Source of the DNA: CAVSPO01 sp963730005
GTDB taxonomy: Bacteria > Actinomycetota > Actinomycetes > Propionibacteriales > Propionibacteriaceae
NCBI GenBank assembly: GCA_963730005.1
Contig: CAVSPO010000019.1
Span: forward strand, 53,219-117,218
DNA: 64,000 bases
Direction of reading: 5' to 3'
A program made the translations under genes and the position numbers. Under the pieces are notes generated by a model that saw only the letters and a list, made by a program, of their open reading frames with translations, had not been told where the DNA came from and did no database searches. Shown in pieces: positions 32,691 to 42,388 of the stretch. Position 1 is the stretch's first letter, and every line of letters begins with the position of its first letter.

Positions 32691-34669
32691 GATTCCGGCT
32701 GGGGTGTCGAGAACCTGCTGTTCGGCATCGCCACGGAGGACCGCTTCCTGGACATCGTGAACAACTTCGTGGCCTTCGACGAGACCGACGACGGACTGGA
32801 CAAGCGGGTCGCCAAACCCCACCAGTACTTCGCGGTCCGCAAGGCTGTCGAGCGCACCCACCAAGCAGTCGACTCCAACGGCAAGGCGGGCGTGGTCTGG
32901 CACACCCAAGGCTCCGGAAAATCGATGGAGATGGAGCTGTACGCCAACTTGGTGCTGCGCGACGCCCCATTGCTCAACCCCACCTTGTCGTGATCACCGA
33001 CCGCAACGAGCTCGACGGGCAGCTCTATGAGACTTTCAAGCGTTCGACTCTGCTGCCCGAAGGCCCGGTCCAGGTGCGCAAGCGCAGCCAGCTGCGGGAC
33101 GAGCTGACCAACCGCACTACCGGGGGCATCCTGTTCACCACCCTGCAGAAGTTCAGTCGGACTCTTGAGGAGCGGGGAGCCGGTGAGGATCACCCGCTTC
33201 TCACAGACCGACGAAACGTCATCGTGATCGTCGACGAAGCCCACCGAAGCCACTACGACAGCCTCGACGGCTACGCGCGCCACCTGCACGACGCCCTACC
33301 GCGCGCCACGTTCATCGCTTTCACGGGCACGCCGATCTCGTTCGACGACAGAAACACCCAAGAAGTGTTCGGCAGCTACGTCGACATCTACGACCTGACC
33401 CGGGCAGTCCGGGACGGAGCCACAGTCCCCGTCAGTTTTGAGCCTCGGCTGGTACAAGTGCAGCTAGCCGAAGACGTCTCCCCGGAAGACCTTGACGCCG
33501 CCGCCGATGAGGAGACCAAGGGTCTGGACGAGGTGGAACGCGAGCGGATCGAGCGTTCCGTCGCTGTCATCAACGCGATTTACGGTGCTCCCGAACGGGT
33601 CGCGGCGCTGGCCGCCGACATCGTCGCGCACTGGGAGACCCGGCGGGCCAACATGCGTCAGTTCATCGAGTGCAACGGCAAGGCGATGATCGTTGCAGAG
33701 GGTTTCGACTGGCGAACGCTGGTGCAGGCGAACCCAAAGCACGGCTGGGTGGACGCAGCGAAAGGACTCACCAACTGGTTGCGCTCACCGTCCACCCCAG
33801 GCAACCAGGCGGCAGAGGGCGAAGACACGGTCAGCGACCGCTTCCGCCAGCTCAGCGGGCAGCTGTCGAGAATGTGGGCTCTCGCCGCAGGAATGGCCAC
33901 ACTCTCAGACCTGCAGCAGGAGATCCGCTTCTACGAAGAAACTCGCGTGTGGATGGCCAAGTACGACGCCGCCGCGCGCGAGGCGAGCGGTGAGCCGATT
34001 CCCGAGGACATTGCCCGGATTCTGAAGGGTCTCGTGGCCGACGCCACCGCAGCAGGCGCCGTGACCGACATCTACGAGGCGGCAGGCATCGAACAGCCGA
34101 CGCTGGACTACCTGACCCCGTCGAACCTTCTCAAGGCGCAGCAGTCGCCCAACCCCCAGCTGGCGATTGAGGCAATCCGTGCCCTGCTGGTGCGGGAAAC
34201 CGAGCGGGCCACCAAAAACAACGTGGTGCGGCACAAGGCCTTCAGCGAACGCATCCAAGAGTTGATGAATCGCTACACCAACCAGCAGCTCACCTCCGCT
34301 GAGGTGCTGAAGGCTCTGGCTGACATGGCGGCCGAGGTGGCCGATGAGGACAACCGGGGCAAACGCTTCGATCCGCCACTTGACCGGGATGAGCTGGCCT
34401 TCTATGACGCCGTCTGCCAGAACGACTCGGCGGTGCTGGCGATGGGTGACTCAGATCTTGCCCAGATTGGGCGCGATCTCGTTGACGTGATGCGTCGCGA
34501 CGTCAAGACTGACTGGACGAGGCGAGCTGATGTCCAGGCCAGGGTGCGGTCCTCCGTGCGACGGCTGTTGCGGCTCCATGGGTATCCGCCGGACAGGCAA
34601 CCCGGCGCTGTCAAGTTGGTCCTGGAGCAGATGGAGACGCTGGCTCCGGGGTACGCCGAGCAGCCCTGA
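32691..34669 (+). pseudogene. hsdR: Type I restriction enzyme R subunit, 5'-truncated and frameshifted
   Basis: The helicase part of HsdR is recognisable: VAKPHQYFAVRKAVERT, Walker A in WHTQGSGKSMEM, VVITDRNELDGQ, the DEAH box IVIVDEAHRSHYD, FTGTPI and a long C-terminal helical region ending at 34669. The N-terminal nuclease domain (about 250 residues) is absent: coding similarity begins only near 32691 (ENLLFGIATEDRFLD). At about 32980 the frame changes; one frame reads LLNPTLS-stop and the other resumes LVVITDRNELDG, as if one base were lost. No hsdM or hsdS is near. The gene cannot make a working restriction enzyme. Confidence 0.88.
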
Positions 34670-34727
34670 GTCCGCCTCCCTGCCACGGAAACGCAACGAC
34701 GCCGACACGCAGCCCGAACTTCTCGCC

Positions 34728-34756
34728 AACTTCTAATTCAATTGGAACTAGAAGTT
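34728..34756. promoter_or_regulatory. Palindrome upstream of fic, possible operator
   Basis: Arms AACTTCTAATTC and GAACTAGAAGTT (one mismatch) around AATTG end 11 bases before the fic ATG, where promoter or ribosome access would be blocked by a bound protein. A further half-site GAACTTCTC lies just upstream at 34716. The same arms recur in a longer perfect palindrome after the gene. The Fic protein has a C-terminal winged-helix-like domain, so autoregulation is a reasonable guess. Confidence 0.5.
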
Positions 34757-34767
34757 AGATTGGCCTC

Positions 34768-36132
34768 ATGAAGATCCCGGCCAGGCCGCCGAAGCTTTCG
34801 TTGGCCCCTTTCCATGGGTCCATGGATGAGTTCATGAGCGCCATGGCGCAGGTCACTGTCTCAACCGACGAGTATCTGCCCTGGGAGAAGTTCCGCTTCC
34901 ACACTCCGCCGGAGGGGATCACAGTGGAGCAGTGGTGGGTGGCGACCGCCATCCAGCGTCAAGGGCTGCGGCGCGAACTTCCGCTCCTCGATCTCGAGGG
35001 CAAGCCCTTTCACTACGCTTTGCCGGACGAGGTCCTCCGAATGGTGGACCGAATCGCCCAGCGCGCGGGCGGCCTGATCGGCATGGCCGAGCCGGTCACC
35101 AATCCAGCCACCCGCGATCGTTACATCGTGCGCTCCCTGATGGAGGAGTCGATCACTTCCAGTCAACTCGAGGGCGCGGCCACCACTCGCCGAGTAGCCA
35201 AGGAGCTGCTGCGCAGCGGACGCGACCCCCAGAACAAGAGCGAGCGCATGATCTGGAACAACTACCAGGCGATGAACTTCGTCCGCGACCACCGCGATTC
35301 GGACCTCACGCCCGCACTCGTGCGCGAGCTCCACGATCTCGTCACTGCTGGGACGCTGGACGATCCGCGGGACGGGGGCCGAATCCAGACTCCGGGAGAC
35401 CTGCGAGTCCACATCGCCGCACCGGACGGGGAAACCCTCCACCAGCCTCCTCCCGCAGAGGAGCTAGCCGTGCGGCTGCAAGCTTTGTGCGCATTCGCCA
35501 ACGACACTGGGGGCCGGGAAGGGCCTTGGCTGCAGCCCGTTCTGCGAGCGCTCACGCTGCACTTCATGATCGGCCATGACCACTACTTCGTGGACGGAAA
35601 TGGCCGTCTCGCCCGCGCGCTCTTCTACTGGAGCATGCTGCGACAGGGGCTGTGGCTGACTGAGTTCGTCTCAATCTCGGCGCTCCTCCGCAACGCGCCG
35701 GTGAAATACGCCCACTCCTACCTCAACACTGAGTACGAGTCAGATCTCACGTTCTTTTTCATTCACCACCTCTCAGTCCTCGACCGGGCGTTCGACGACC
35801 TGGAGAAGTACCTTGAGCGGAAGATCGCTGAGCTGCGCGACGTGAAGGCCTTGGTCAGAGACCAACACACGGAGTTCAATCACCGCCAACTCGACCTGAT
35901 CGAAACCGCGCTCTCGGACCCCGGCGTCGAGTTCACGATGGTGTCACATGCAACGAGCCACCACGTCGCCAACGAGACAGCTCGGCGTGATCTTCTGGAC
36001 CTTGAGGCCCGCGGCTTCCTTACGCGGGTGAAGCGAGGCCGACTCTTCGTTTGGCGTCCAGCAGCTGATGCCCGTCAGGCGCTCAACAGAGATGACAGGC
36101 CCTTGACCCACGACGCCCAATCGAGAAGTTGA
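34768..36132 (+). CDS. Fic-domain protein with N-terminal inhibitory motif and C-terminal winged helix
   Basis: 454 residues. The Fic core motif HYFVDGNGRLAR (H272, F274, D276) matches HxFx(D/E)GNGRxxR, so AMP or another nucleotide moiety can be transferred to a target protein. The inhibitory helix motif SSQLEG (S131 to G136) fits (S/T)xxxE(G/N), so activity should be self-restrained. From about residue 385 a winged-helix-like segment follows (HHVANETARRDLLDLEARGF, then LTRVKRGRLFVW). The overall layout resembles the Shewanella SO4266-type Fic proteins. It is the only intact gene in the decayed block and is flanked by matching palindromes. Its target is unknown. Confidence 0.88.
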   Translation: MKIPARPPKLSLAPFHGSMDEFMSAMAQVTVSTDEYLPWEKFRFHTPPEGITVEQWWVATAIQRQGLRRELPLLDLEGKPFHYALPDEVLRMVDRIAQRAGGLIGMAEPVTNPATRDRYIVRSLMEESITSSQLEGAATTRRVAKELLRSGRDPQNKSERMIWNNYQAMNFVRDHRDSDLTPALVRELHDLVTAGTLDDPRDGGRIQTPGDLRVHIAAPDGETLHQPPPAEELAVRLQALCAFANDTGGREGPWLQPVLRALTLHFMIGHDHYFVDGNGRLARALFYWSMLRQGLWLTEFVSISALLRNAPVKYAHSYLNTEYESDLTFFFIHHLSVLDRAFDDLEKYLERKIAELRDVKALVRDQHTEFNHRQLDLIETALSDPGVEFTMVSHATSHHVANETARRDLLDLEARGFLTRVKRGRLFVWRPAADARQALNRDDRPLTHDAQSRS

Positions 36133-36166
36133 TGACGAGCGGCGGTCGTTCCTCTGTGCCACCGGC

Positions 36167-36221
36167 CGAACTTCTCACTAACTTCTAGTTCTAATGGAAC
36201 TAGAAGTTAGTGAGAAGTTCG
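36167..36221. repeat. Perfect 25-bp inverted repeat after fic
   Basis: Left arm 36167-36191 (CGAACTTCTCACTAACTTCT plus AGTTC) and right arm 36197-36221 are exact reverse complements around TAATG. The inner part is the same box as upstream of fic. It begins 34 bases after the fic stop codon. It could be a terminator, an operator for the following gene, or a recombination site. Confidence 0.9.
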
Positions 36222-36441
36222 ACGTCGGTGCTGGGCCGGTAGCCGCCCAGCGCTGGCCAGGGGCATCGGAGAGGGTCACAGTGCTGGCGTCCTGGCCAGG
36301 CCGGCCAGCTCGACCCCCATGCCAAGATCGGCGCACAGCCGGTGTCATCGATCGCCCGGTAGCAGGGATCCAGAACCAATTCCGGGGAGTCCCGCTACGT
36401 TGGGAGCAACAACCAGTGTCGCGACAGCTTGAGGAGGGTCC

Positions 36442-38019
36442 ATGAGTTACGACGACAACGTGATCCCGTTTCCCGGCCAGCGGCCGCCCGGATGACGACT
36501 TGCGTCCCGCAGACGCCAGATGACGCGGCTGCGGCAATCGACGCCCGGCTGGACCTCGACGTCATCCGAGCCTGGGCCAATGACCTGATGGCTGCCACCG
36601 GCGGTCCGACGGAGGCACTGGCTGCGCTGGGCGACCTTTCGAGGGGCCCCACGGCCTCGACTGGTCGGTTTCCCGCAAGCGTCCGGTGCTGTTGGCGCGG
36701 CGTCCTGATCGTGCGGCGTTCATCGTGCGGGTCGACCTGGACGGGGCGGAGCCGCCGATCTGGCGGCGTCTTCGGCTGGCCAGCGACCTGAAACTGTCGC
36801 AGCTGCACGACATCTTGCAGGTGGCGATGGGGTGGACCGACTCGCATCTGCACCACTTCGTGATGGGGCCGAAAGTGAAGGATCGGATGGCAGAGCCGTT
36901 CCTGTCGCCCTACGACGAGGCCGAGGGCTTGCAGGGCACCGCCGAGTGGGCGGTCCGACTCGACGAGACCATCGCCGAGAAGGGCGATCGGCTCTTCTAC
37001 GAGTACGACTTCGGTGACGGCTGGTGGCACACCATCAAGTTGGAGACGGTCGGGCCCTGGTCGGAGGGTGACCCCGCAGCCGCGTGCCTGGCGGGGCGCC
37101 GCGCCTGCCCGCCCGAGGATGTCGGTGGCATCTGGGGTTACCGCGACTTGTTGGCGGCACTGGCCGGAGAACATCGACCCGGAGAACGCCGAGTGGATGG
37201 AAGCGCAGCTGGAGTGGCTTCCGGACGATTTCGACCCGGCCGAGTTCGACGTGGCGCTGACCAACGAGGACCTGGGGGACCTTGCGGCCGGACAGCAGGC
37301 CCTGGACACGCTGCACCCTGCGGTGAGCGAGATGCTGACGCGTGCCGACGCGCTCGACCGGGTCGCCTCTGGATGTCCTGGCGAGGGCAGCGTCTACGGT
37401 CCGCGAGGAGTTCACCGAGGACGACCTGGACGTGACAACGGCACGCTACCGGCGGATGATCGCCGCAGTCGACGGCGGCGTCAAGCTCACAGCCGCCGGG
37501 TACCTGCCGCCTCGGCTCGTCTCGGAGTTGTACCACGGCCTCGGCCTCGATGATGAATGGTGTGGCAAGGGGAACCGCGAGGATCAGACTCTGCCGGTGC
37601 TGACATTGCGGGAATCGGCAACCAAGCTCGGGTTGCTCCGCAAGGACCGCGGCCAGCTGTTGGTGACCAAGGTCGGTCAACGCCTCGCGAACGATCCGGC
37701 TGCGTTGCTGCGCCACATCGCGTCGCGGCTGCCGCTCGGGCGTCCCTACGAGAAGGACGCCGGCATCATCTTTCTGCTGCTGGCTGCGGCAGGTCAGGAT
37801 CCGCAGGGAGGCATGGACATGGCCGCCAGCCTGATCAACGAGGTCGGGTGGCGAATCGACGCACATGATCAAGGCTGGGCCGCGTTCCAGATTGCTGCGC
37901 CCACCCTGGATGTGCTGACCCACTTGACCGGCAGCCAGCCGGACCGCACCGAGTTGCGGGAGCGTGTCGCCCGGCAGCTGCTGCGTCGAGCAGACTCGTC
38001 AACGTCAGCGTTCTCCTGA
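36442..38019 (+). pseudogene. pRiA4b ORF-3 (PRiA4_ORF3) family protein, multiply frameshifted
   Basis: ATG 36442 follows GAGGAGGG and encodes MSYDDNVIPFPGQRPP before a stop. Similarity then resumes in three other frames in turn: 36490-36640 (AAAAIDARLDLDVIRAWAND), 36640-37170 (the PRiA4_ORF3 core FIVRVDLDGAEPPIWRRLRL and AMGWTDSHLHHF, then YEYDFGDGWWH), 37170-37370 (ENIDPENAEWMEAQLEWLPD) and 37370-38019 (LTAAGYLPPRLVSELYHG, to SSTSAFS). At least four frame changes are needed for one protein of about 520 residues. The function of the family is unknown. Its end overlaps the menE stop region by 15 bases, tail to tail. Confidence 0.82.
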
Positions 38020-39213
38020 GCCTGAACCTCTCGCCAACGTTTCTGTCCACCAGAACTGGAAGTTGGCAAGCAGAAAGGCCACGGCCGCGCGTCGGTCCGG
38101 TTTCCCTGATGGCCGCAGGGGCAGTGCGTCCACGACCACCACAGCTTTCGGACGCGCCGCGGGCACCAGTCCCGCCGTGGCGCGCTTGGCGTCGTCCAGC
38201 GTCGCGCCGGGCAGGTCGGTGACGGCGACCAGGAGCTGGCCCCACTCCGCATCCGGCACCCCCACCACCAGCCACTGTCCGCCGAGCGTGGCCAACGCTG
38301 CCTCGACGGCGACGGGGTGCACGTTGACACCACCCGAGATCACGACGTCGTCGGAGCGGCCGAGCACGCGCAGTCGGCCGTCCACCCACTCCCCCAGGTC
38401 GTTGGTGACCAGCCACTCCCCGATCTCTGAGCTGCCCGGCGTGCCGGCTTCCACACACTCCGTCGGCGCGGCGTCCAGGTAGCGCGTCGCCCGTGTGGGC
38501 CCGCCGATGTGGATGCGACCGTCACCGGACAGCCGCACCCGGACGCCGTCCAGCGGCACCCCGTCGTACACGCAACCCCCGGCCGTCTCGGTGCTGCCGT
38601 AGGTCGTCACCACCGGCACCCCGCAGGCCAGGGCCCGCGCGGCCAGCTGAGGGGCCAGAGCGGCCCCGCCCACCAGAACGGCGTCGAAGCTGGCCAGCAC
38701 CGCCGGGGCGGAGCCCAAGGCGCGGTGCAGCTGCGTCGGCACGAGCGAGAGATAGCGGCGAGGGGCCCCGTCCAGCATCGCCGCGGCACGGGCAAACCGG
38801 TCAGGGTCGAAACCGTGCCCGGTGTACACCGCGGGGGGCAGTCCCGCGACCACGCTGCGGAGCACCACCTGGAACCCGCCGACCGCCTCGATCGGCAGCG
38901 AGGTGAGCCAACGTCCGGGCCCGCCGAGTCGGACCAGCGTCGCGCGCGCCGACGCCAGCAGGGCATCCAGCGACAGACCGACGAGGCGTCCGCGGCCGTC
39001 CGTCGACCCGGACGTGCGGATGACGACGTCCACTCTGTCCAGGGGCCCGGCGATCCGACCGACGCAGTCATCGAACTGCTCCCGCGACGCCGCGAGCACC
39101 AGCACCGGCCAGTCCGGCTCAGGGCGTTCGAGCCGCGCGGTCAGCTCCGCGTAGAGTGCGCCCACCGCTTCCGGGTCGGTGCCGCCGCGCACCCAGACCA
39201 GCTGGCGTGACAC
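38005..39213 (-). CDS. menE: o-Succinylbenzoate-CoA ligase
   Basis: 402 residues from GTG 39213. It belongs to the ANL adenylate-forming superfamily: the phosphate loop is RTSGSTDGRGR, the adenylate motif is TTYGSTETAGG, the hinge is GRSDDVVISGGVNVHP and the C-terminal catalytic lysine lies in LPLRPSGKPDRRA. It is compact at the N-terminus compared with other ANL enzymes, as MenE of actinobacteria often is. It activates o-succinylbenzoate in menaquinone synthesis. It lies six bases downstream of menB. Confidence 0.92.
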   Translation of the reverse strand: MSRQLVWVRGGTDPEAVGALYAELTARLERPEPDWPVLVLAASREQFDDCVGRIAGPLDRVDVVIRTSGSTDGRGRLVGLSLDALLASARATLVRLGGPGRWLTSLPIEAVGGFQVVLRSVVAGLPPAVYTGHGFDPDRFARAAAMLDGAPRRYLSLVPTQLHRALGSAPAVLASFDAVLVGGAALAPQLAARALACGVPVVTTYGSTETAGGCVYDGVPLDGVRVRLSGDGRIHIGGPTRATRYLDAAPTECVEAGTPGSSEIGEWLVTNDLGEWVDGRLRVLGRSDDVVISGGVNVHPVAVEAALATLGGQWLVVGVPDAEWGQLLVAVTDLPGATLDDAKRATAGLVPAARPKAVVVVDALPLRPSGKPDRRAAVAFLLANFQFWWTETLARGSGSGER

Positions 39214-39219
39214 GGCAAC

Positions 39220-40158
39220 TCAGTAGTAGTAGGGGTAGCCCGACCAGTCGGGGTCGCGGCGCTGGACGAACGCGTCGCGTCCCTCCTGGGCTTCGGGCGT
39301 CATGTACGCCAGCCGGGTGGCCTCACCCGCGAACAGCTGCTGCCCGGCCAGGCCGTCATCGGCGAGGTTGAAGGCGAACTTCAGCATGCGGATCGCCTGC
39401 GGCGACTTGGTGGCGATGATCCGGGCGTACTCCAGGGCCACGTCCTCGATCGATTCGTGGTCGGCCACCTCGTTCACCACACCCCAGCGTTCGGCGTCCT
39501 CGGCGGAGTATTCGCGGGCAAGGAAGAAGATCTCGCGGGCCCGCTTCTGCCCGATCTGGCGGGCCAGCAGAGCCGAGCCATAGCCTGCGTCGAAAGAGCC
39601 GACGTTGGCGTCGGTCTGCATGAACCGGGCGTGCTGCCGGGAGGCGATCGACAGGTCGCAGACCACGTTGAGCGAGTGACCGCCGCCGGCTGCCCACCCG
39701 TTGACGACGCAGATCACCACCTTCGGCATGGTGCGGATCAGACGCTGCACTTCGAGGATGTGCAGGCGCCCGGAGCGGGCGGGGTCGATCTGCTCACGCC
39801 TGGTGGCAGGGTCCGCATCGGGGTCGGCGTCGTCGGTCTCGTAGCGATAGCCGTCGCGCCCGCGGATGCGTTGGTCGCCACCCGAGCAGAACGCCCAGCC
39901 GCCGTCCTTGCGCGACGGGCCGTTGCCCGTCAGGATCACGGTGCCGACATCCGGGGTCATCCGCGCGTGGTCGAGCGCCCGGTACAACTCGTCGACGGTG
40001 TGCGGACGGAACGCGTTGCGCACCTCCGGACGGTCGAACGCGACCCGAGCAGCAGGCAGATCGGCGCCGGTGTCATCGATCGCCCGGTGGTAGGTGATGT
40101 CGGTGAAGTCGAAGCCCTCGACGGGGCGCCAGCGGGACGGATCGAACGGGACACCCAT
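39220..40158 (-). CDS. menB: 1,4-Dihydroxy-2-naphthoyl-CoA synthase
   Basis: 312 residues from ATG 40158, which has AAGGTGG upstream; the frame opens further to 40191. It is a crotonase-fold enzyme that closes the naphthoquinone ring. MenB marks are CSGGDQRIRG (oxyanion hole), VVNGWAAGGGHSL, QTDANVGSFDAGYGS and the C-terminal RRDPDWSGYPYYY, which is diagnostic for MenB. It is divergent from menF with about 40 bases between the starts. Confidence 0.96.
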   Translation of the reverse strand: MGVPFDPSRWRPVEGFDFTDITYHRAIDDTGADLPAARVAFDRPEVRNAFRPHTVDELYRALDHARMTPDVGTVILTGNGPSRKDGGWAFCSGGDQRIRGRDGYRYETDDADPDADPATRREQIDPARSGRLHILEVQRLIRTMPKVVICVVNGWAAGGGHSLNVVCDLSIASRQHARFMQTDANVGSFDAGYGSALLARQIGQKRAREIFFLAREYSAEDAERWGVVNEVADHESIEDVALEYARIIATKSPQAIRMLKFAFNLADDGLAGQQLFAGEATRLAYMTPEAQEGRDAFVQRRDPDWSGYPYYY

Positions 40159-40199
40159 GACCACCACCTTAGCGACCAGCCGCGGTAGCATGAGCCCTC

Positions 40200-41420
40200 G
40201 TGACAGGTGACCAGCCCAGACGCCTGGCGGAGCCGTTCGCCACGTCGGTGCGCCGGGGCAATCCGCTGCTCTGGGCGACGGGGTCGGACGCCGACCGCAC
40301 GGCCCTGCTCGGTTGGGGGGAACGCTTCCGGGCGACCGCCCGCGGGCCGTTGCGATTCGCTCGGCTCGCAGCAGCCTTCGAAGACTTCCTTGTCACCCTG
40401 CCGACCGACAAGACGGCGCCGCCGGTGCGCGCTTTCATCAGCGCCACTTTCGCTGCCGATTCGCTCAGTGAGTCAATCCTGATCGTGCCGGCGCTGCTGG
40501 GGAGCTGGCGCGACGGGACACTGACGGTGACCCCGAACGGGTCCGGCCCGCTTGCGGTGTCACTGCCTGAGCCGTCCGAACCGTACGAGTTCTCCGAGCT
40601 CGAACTGGTGCCCGGCAGCCTCACCCGCGAGCGGTTCCGTCGGGCGGTTGCCGCAGCCGTCGCCCGGATCGAGGCCGGTGAGGTCGAGAAGGTGGTGCTG
40701 GCACGCGACCTCGAGGCGATCACGCCCGACCCGATCGACATCCCCGCAGTGCTCGCGCGGCTGCAGGAGGCCAACCCGACGAGCTGGACCTTCCACGTCG
40801 ACGGCCTCATCGGCGCCAGCCCCGAGATGCTGATCGAACTGCGCGGGCCGACCGTCCGCTCGCAGGCCCTTGCCGGCTCGGCCCCGGTCACCGGCGACCC
40901 GGACGTCGACGACGCCACGGCCGCCCGGCTCGCGGCCTCCAGCAAAGACCACGCCGAGCACGCCTACGCCGCAGACTCGGTGATCGAGCGCCTCGCCGAG
41001 GTCGCGGACGTCCGGGCGGCTCAGACCACCGTGCTACGGCTGCCGAGCATCATGCATCTCGCCACCGAGATTTCGGGGACTCTCCGCGAGCCCCGCTCGG
41101 CGCTGGAACTCGCGGGGCTCGTGCATCCCAGCGCCGCCGTGTGTGGCACGCCCACCGACGTCGCCACGCGCGTCATCGCCGAGCTCGAGGGGTTCGACCG
41201 CGGCCGCTACGCCGGTCCGGTGGGGTGGGTGGACGCCGCGGGCGACGGCCAGTTCGTGATCGCCCTGCGCTGCGGCCAGGTCAACGCGGACGCGACGAGC
41301 GTTCGGCTGCTTGCCGGTGGCGGCATCGTCGCAGGTTCGGTGCCCAGCGACGAGTTGGCCGAGACTGCTCGCAAGTTCCTGCCGATGTATGAGGCTCTCT
41401 CCCCGGTGGCCCGGCCATGA
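40200..41420 (+). CDS. menF: Isochorismate synthase
   Basis: 406 residues from GTG 40200. It has the chorismate-utilising enzyme fold: EVEKVVLARDLEAI with the general-base lysine, SPEMLIELRGPTV, ALAGSAPVTGD, the magnesium-binding region SSKDHAEHAY and HPSAAVCGTPTDVA near the C-terminus, then GPVGWVDAAGDGQF. It starts the menaquinone route from chorismate. The stop overlaps the menC start (ATGA). Confidence 0.93.
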   Translation: MTGDQPRRLAEPFATSVRRGNPLLWATGSDADRTALLGWGERFRATARGPLRFARLAAAFEDFLVTLPTDKTAPPVRAFISATFAADSLSESILIVPALLGSWRDGTLTVTPNGSGPLAVSLPEPSEPYEFSELELVPGSLTRERFRRAVAAAVARIEAGEVEKVVLARDLEAITPDPIDIPAVLARLQEANPTSWTFHVDGLIGASPEMLIELRGPTVRSQALAGSAPVTGDPDVDDATAARLAASSKDHAEHAYAADSVIERLAEVADVRAAQTTVLRLPSIMHLATEISGTLREPRSALELAGLVHPSAAVCGTPTDVATRVIAELEGFDRGRYAGPVGWVDAAGDGQFVIALRCGQVNADATSVRLLAGGGIVAGSVPSDELAETARKFLPMYEALSPVARP

Positions 41421-42388
41421 TCGCGGTCTACTCGACCACGCTGCGTGACCCGTTCCGCGGGCTGACCAGGCGCGACGGAGTGCTGCTGCGTGGGCCGGCG
41501 GGCTGGGGCGAGTTCTCGCCGTTCGCCGAGTACGACGATGCGACCTGCGTGCCGTGGCTGCGCTCGGCGCTCGAGGCGGCGACGCTGCCCTTCCCCGAGC
41601 CCATCCGAACCAAGATCGCCGTCAACGTGACAGTGCCGGCCGTGGGGGCCGCGCGGGCGCGGGCGATCGTGGCGGCGTCCGGGTGCACGACCGCCAAGGT
41701 GAAGGTGGCCCAGGCCGGGCAGTCGCTGTCCGACGACCTGGATCGGGTGGCGGCCGTGCGGGAGGCGCTGGGGCCATCCGGACACGTGCGCGTGGACGCC
41801 AACGCCGCCTGGTCCCTGGACGAGGCCACCTCGGCCCTGGTGGCCCTCGATCGCGCAGCGGGGGGCTTGCAGTACGCCGAGCAGCCGGTGCCGTCCGTGG
41901 CTGACCTCGCGGCCCTGCGCCGACGGGTGAAGGTGCCGATCGCGGCCGATGAGTCGATCCGTCGTGCTGCGGATCCCTTGGCCGTCAAGCGCGCCGGCGC
42001 GGCCGACGTGGTCGTGCTCAAGGTGCAGCCGCTCGGTGGAGTGCGTTCCTGCCTGGCCCTGGCCGACGCGTTGGGCCTGCCGGTGGTCGTGTCGTCCGCG
42101 CTGGAGAGCTCGGTCGGGATCGCCGCGGGAGTGGCGCTCGCGGCGTCCCTGCCGGGCATCGAACTGGCGTCGGGGCTGGCGACCGTGGAGCTGTTCACCC
42201 ACGACGTGACGACTGCCCCCTTGGTGTCCTGTGCTGATCCCCGCGATGGTCGAGGGGTGTTGCCCGTCCGGCGCGTCGAACCGGACGCCCTGCTCCCCGT
42301 CGAGCCGGCTCTCGAGCGCTGGTGGCGTGAGCGCCTCGGCCGGGTTGCAACGCTGGCCGGGGTCGACCTGGCGGAGGTGCTGACATGA
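41417..42388 (+). CDS. menC: o-Succinylbenzoate synthase
   Basis: 323 residues. It is an enolase-superfamily dehydratase. The KxK catalytic pair is in TTAKVKVAQ, the metal ligands lie in HVRVDANAAW, QYAEQP and AADESI, and the second catalytic lysine is in VLKVQPLGG. It overlaps menF and menD by four bases on each side, so the three genes form one translationally coupled operon. Confidence 0.93.
   Translation: MIAVYSTTLRDPFRGLTRRDGVLLRGPAGWGEFSPFAEYDDATCVPWLRSALEAATLPFPEPIRTKIAVNVTVPAVGAARARAIVAASGCTTAKVKVAQAGQSLSDDLDRVAAVREALGPSGHVRVDANAAWSLDEATSALVALDRAAGGLQYAEQPVPSVADLAALRRRVKVPIAADESIRRAADPLAVKRAGAADVVVLKVQPLGGVRSCLALADALGLPVVVSSALESSVGIAAGVALAASLPGIELASGLATVELFTHDVTTAPLVSCADPRDGRGVLPVRRVEPDALLPVEPALERWWRERLGRVATLAGVDLAEVLT

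Noticed and set aside
36167..36221. Intrinsic terminator for fic
   Set aside because: The stem is long and perfect but AT-mixed with no T tract, and its core repeats the box upstream of fic, so I list it as a repeat and possible regulatory site instead.
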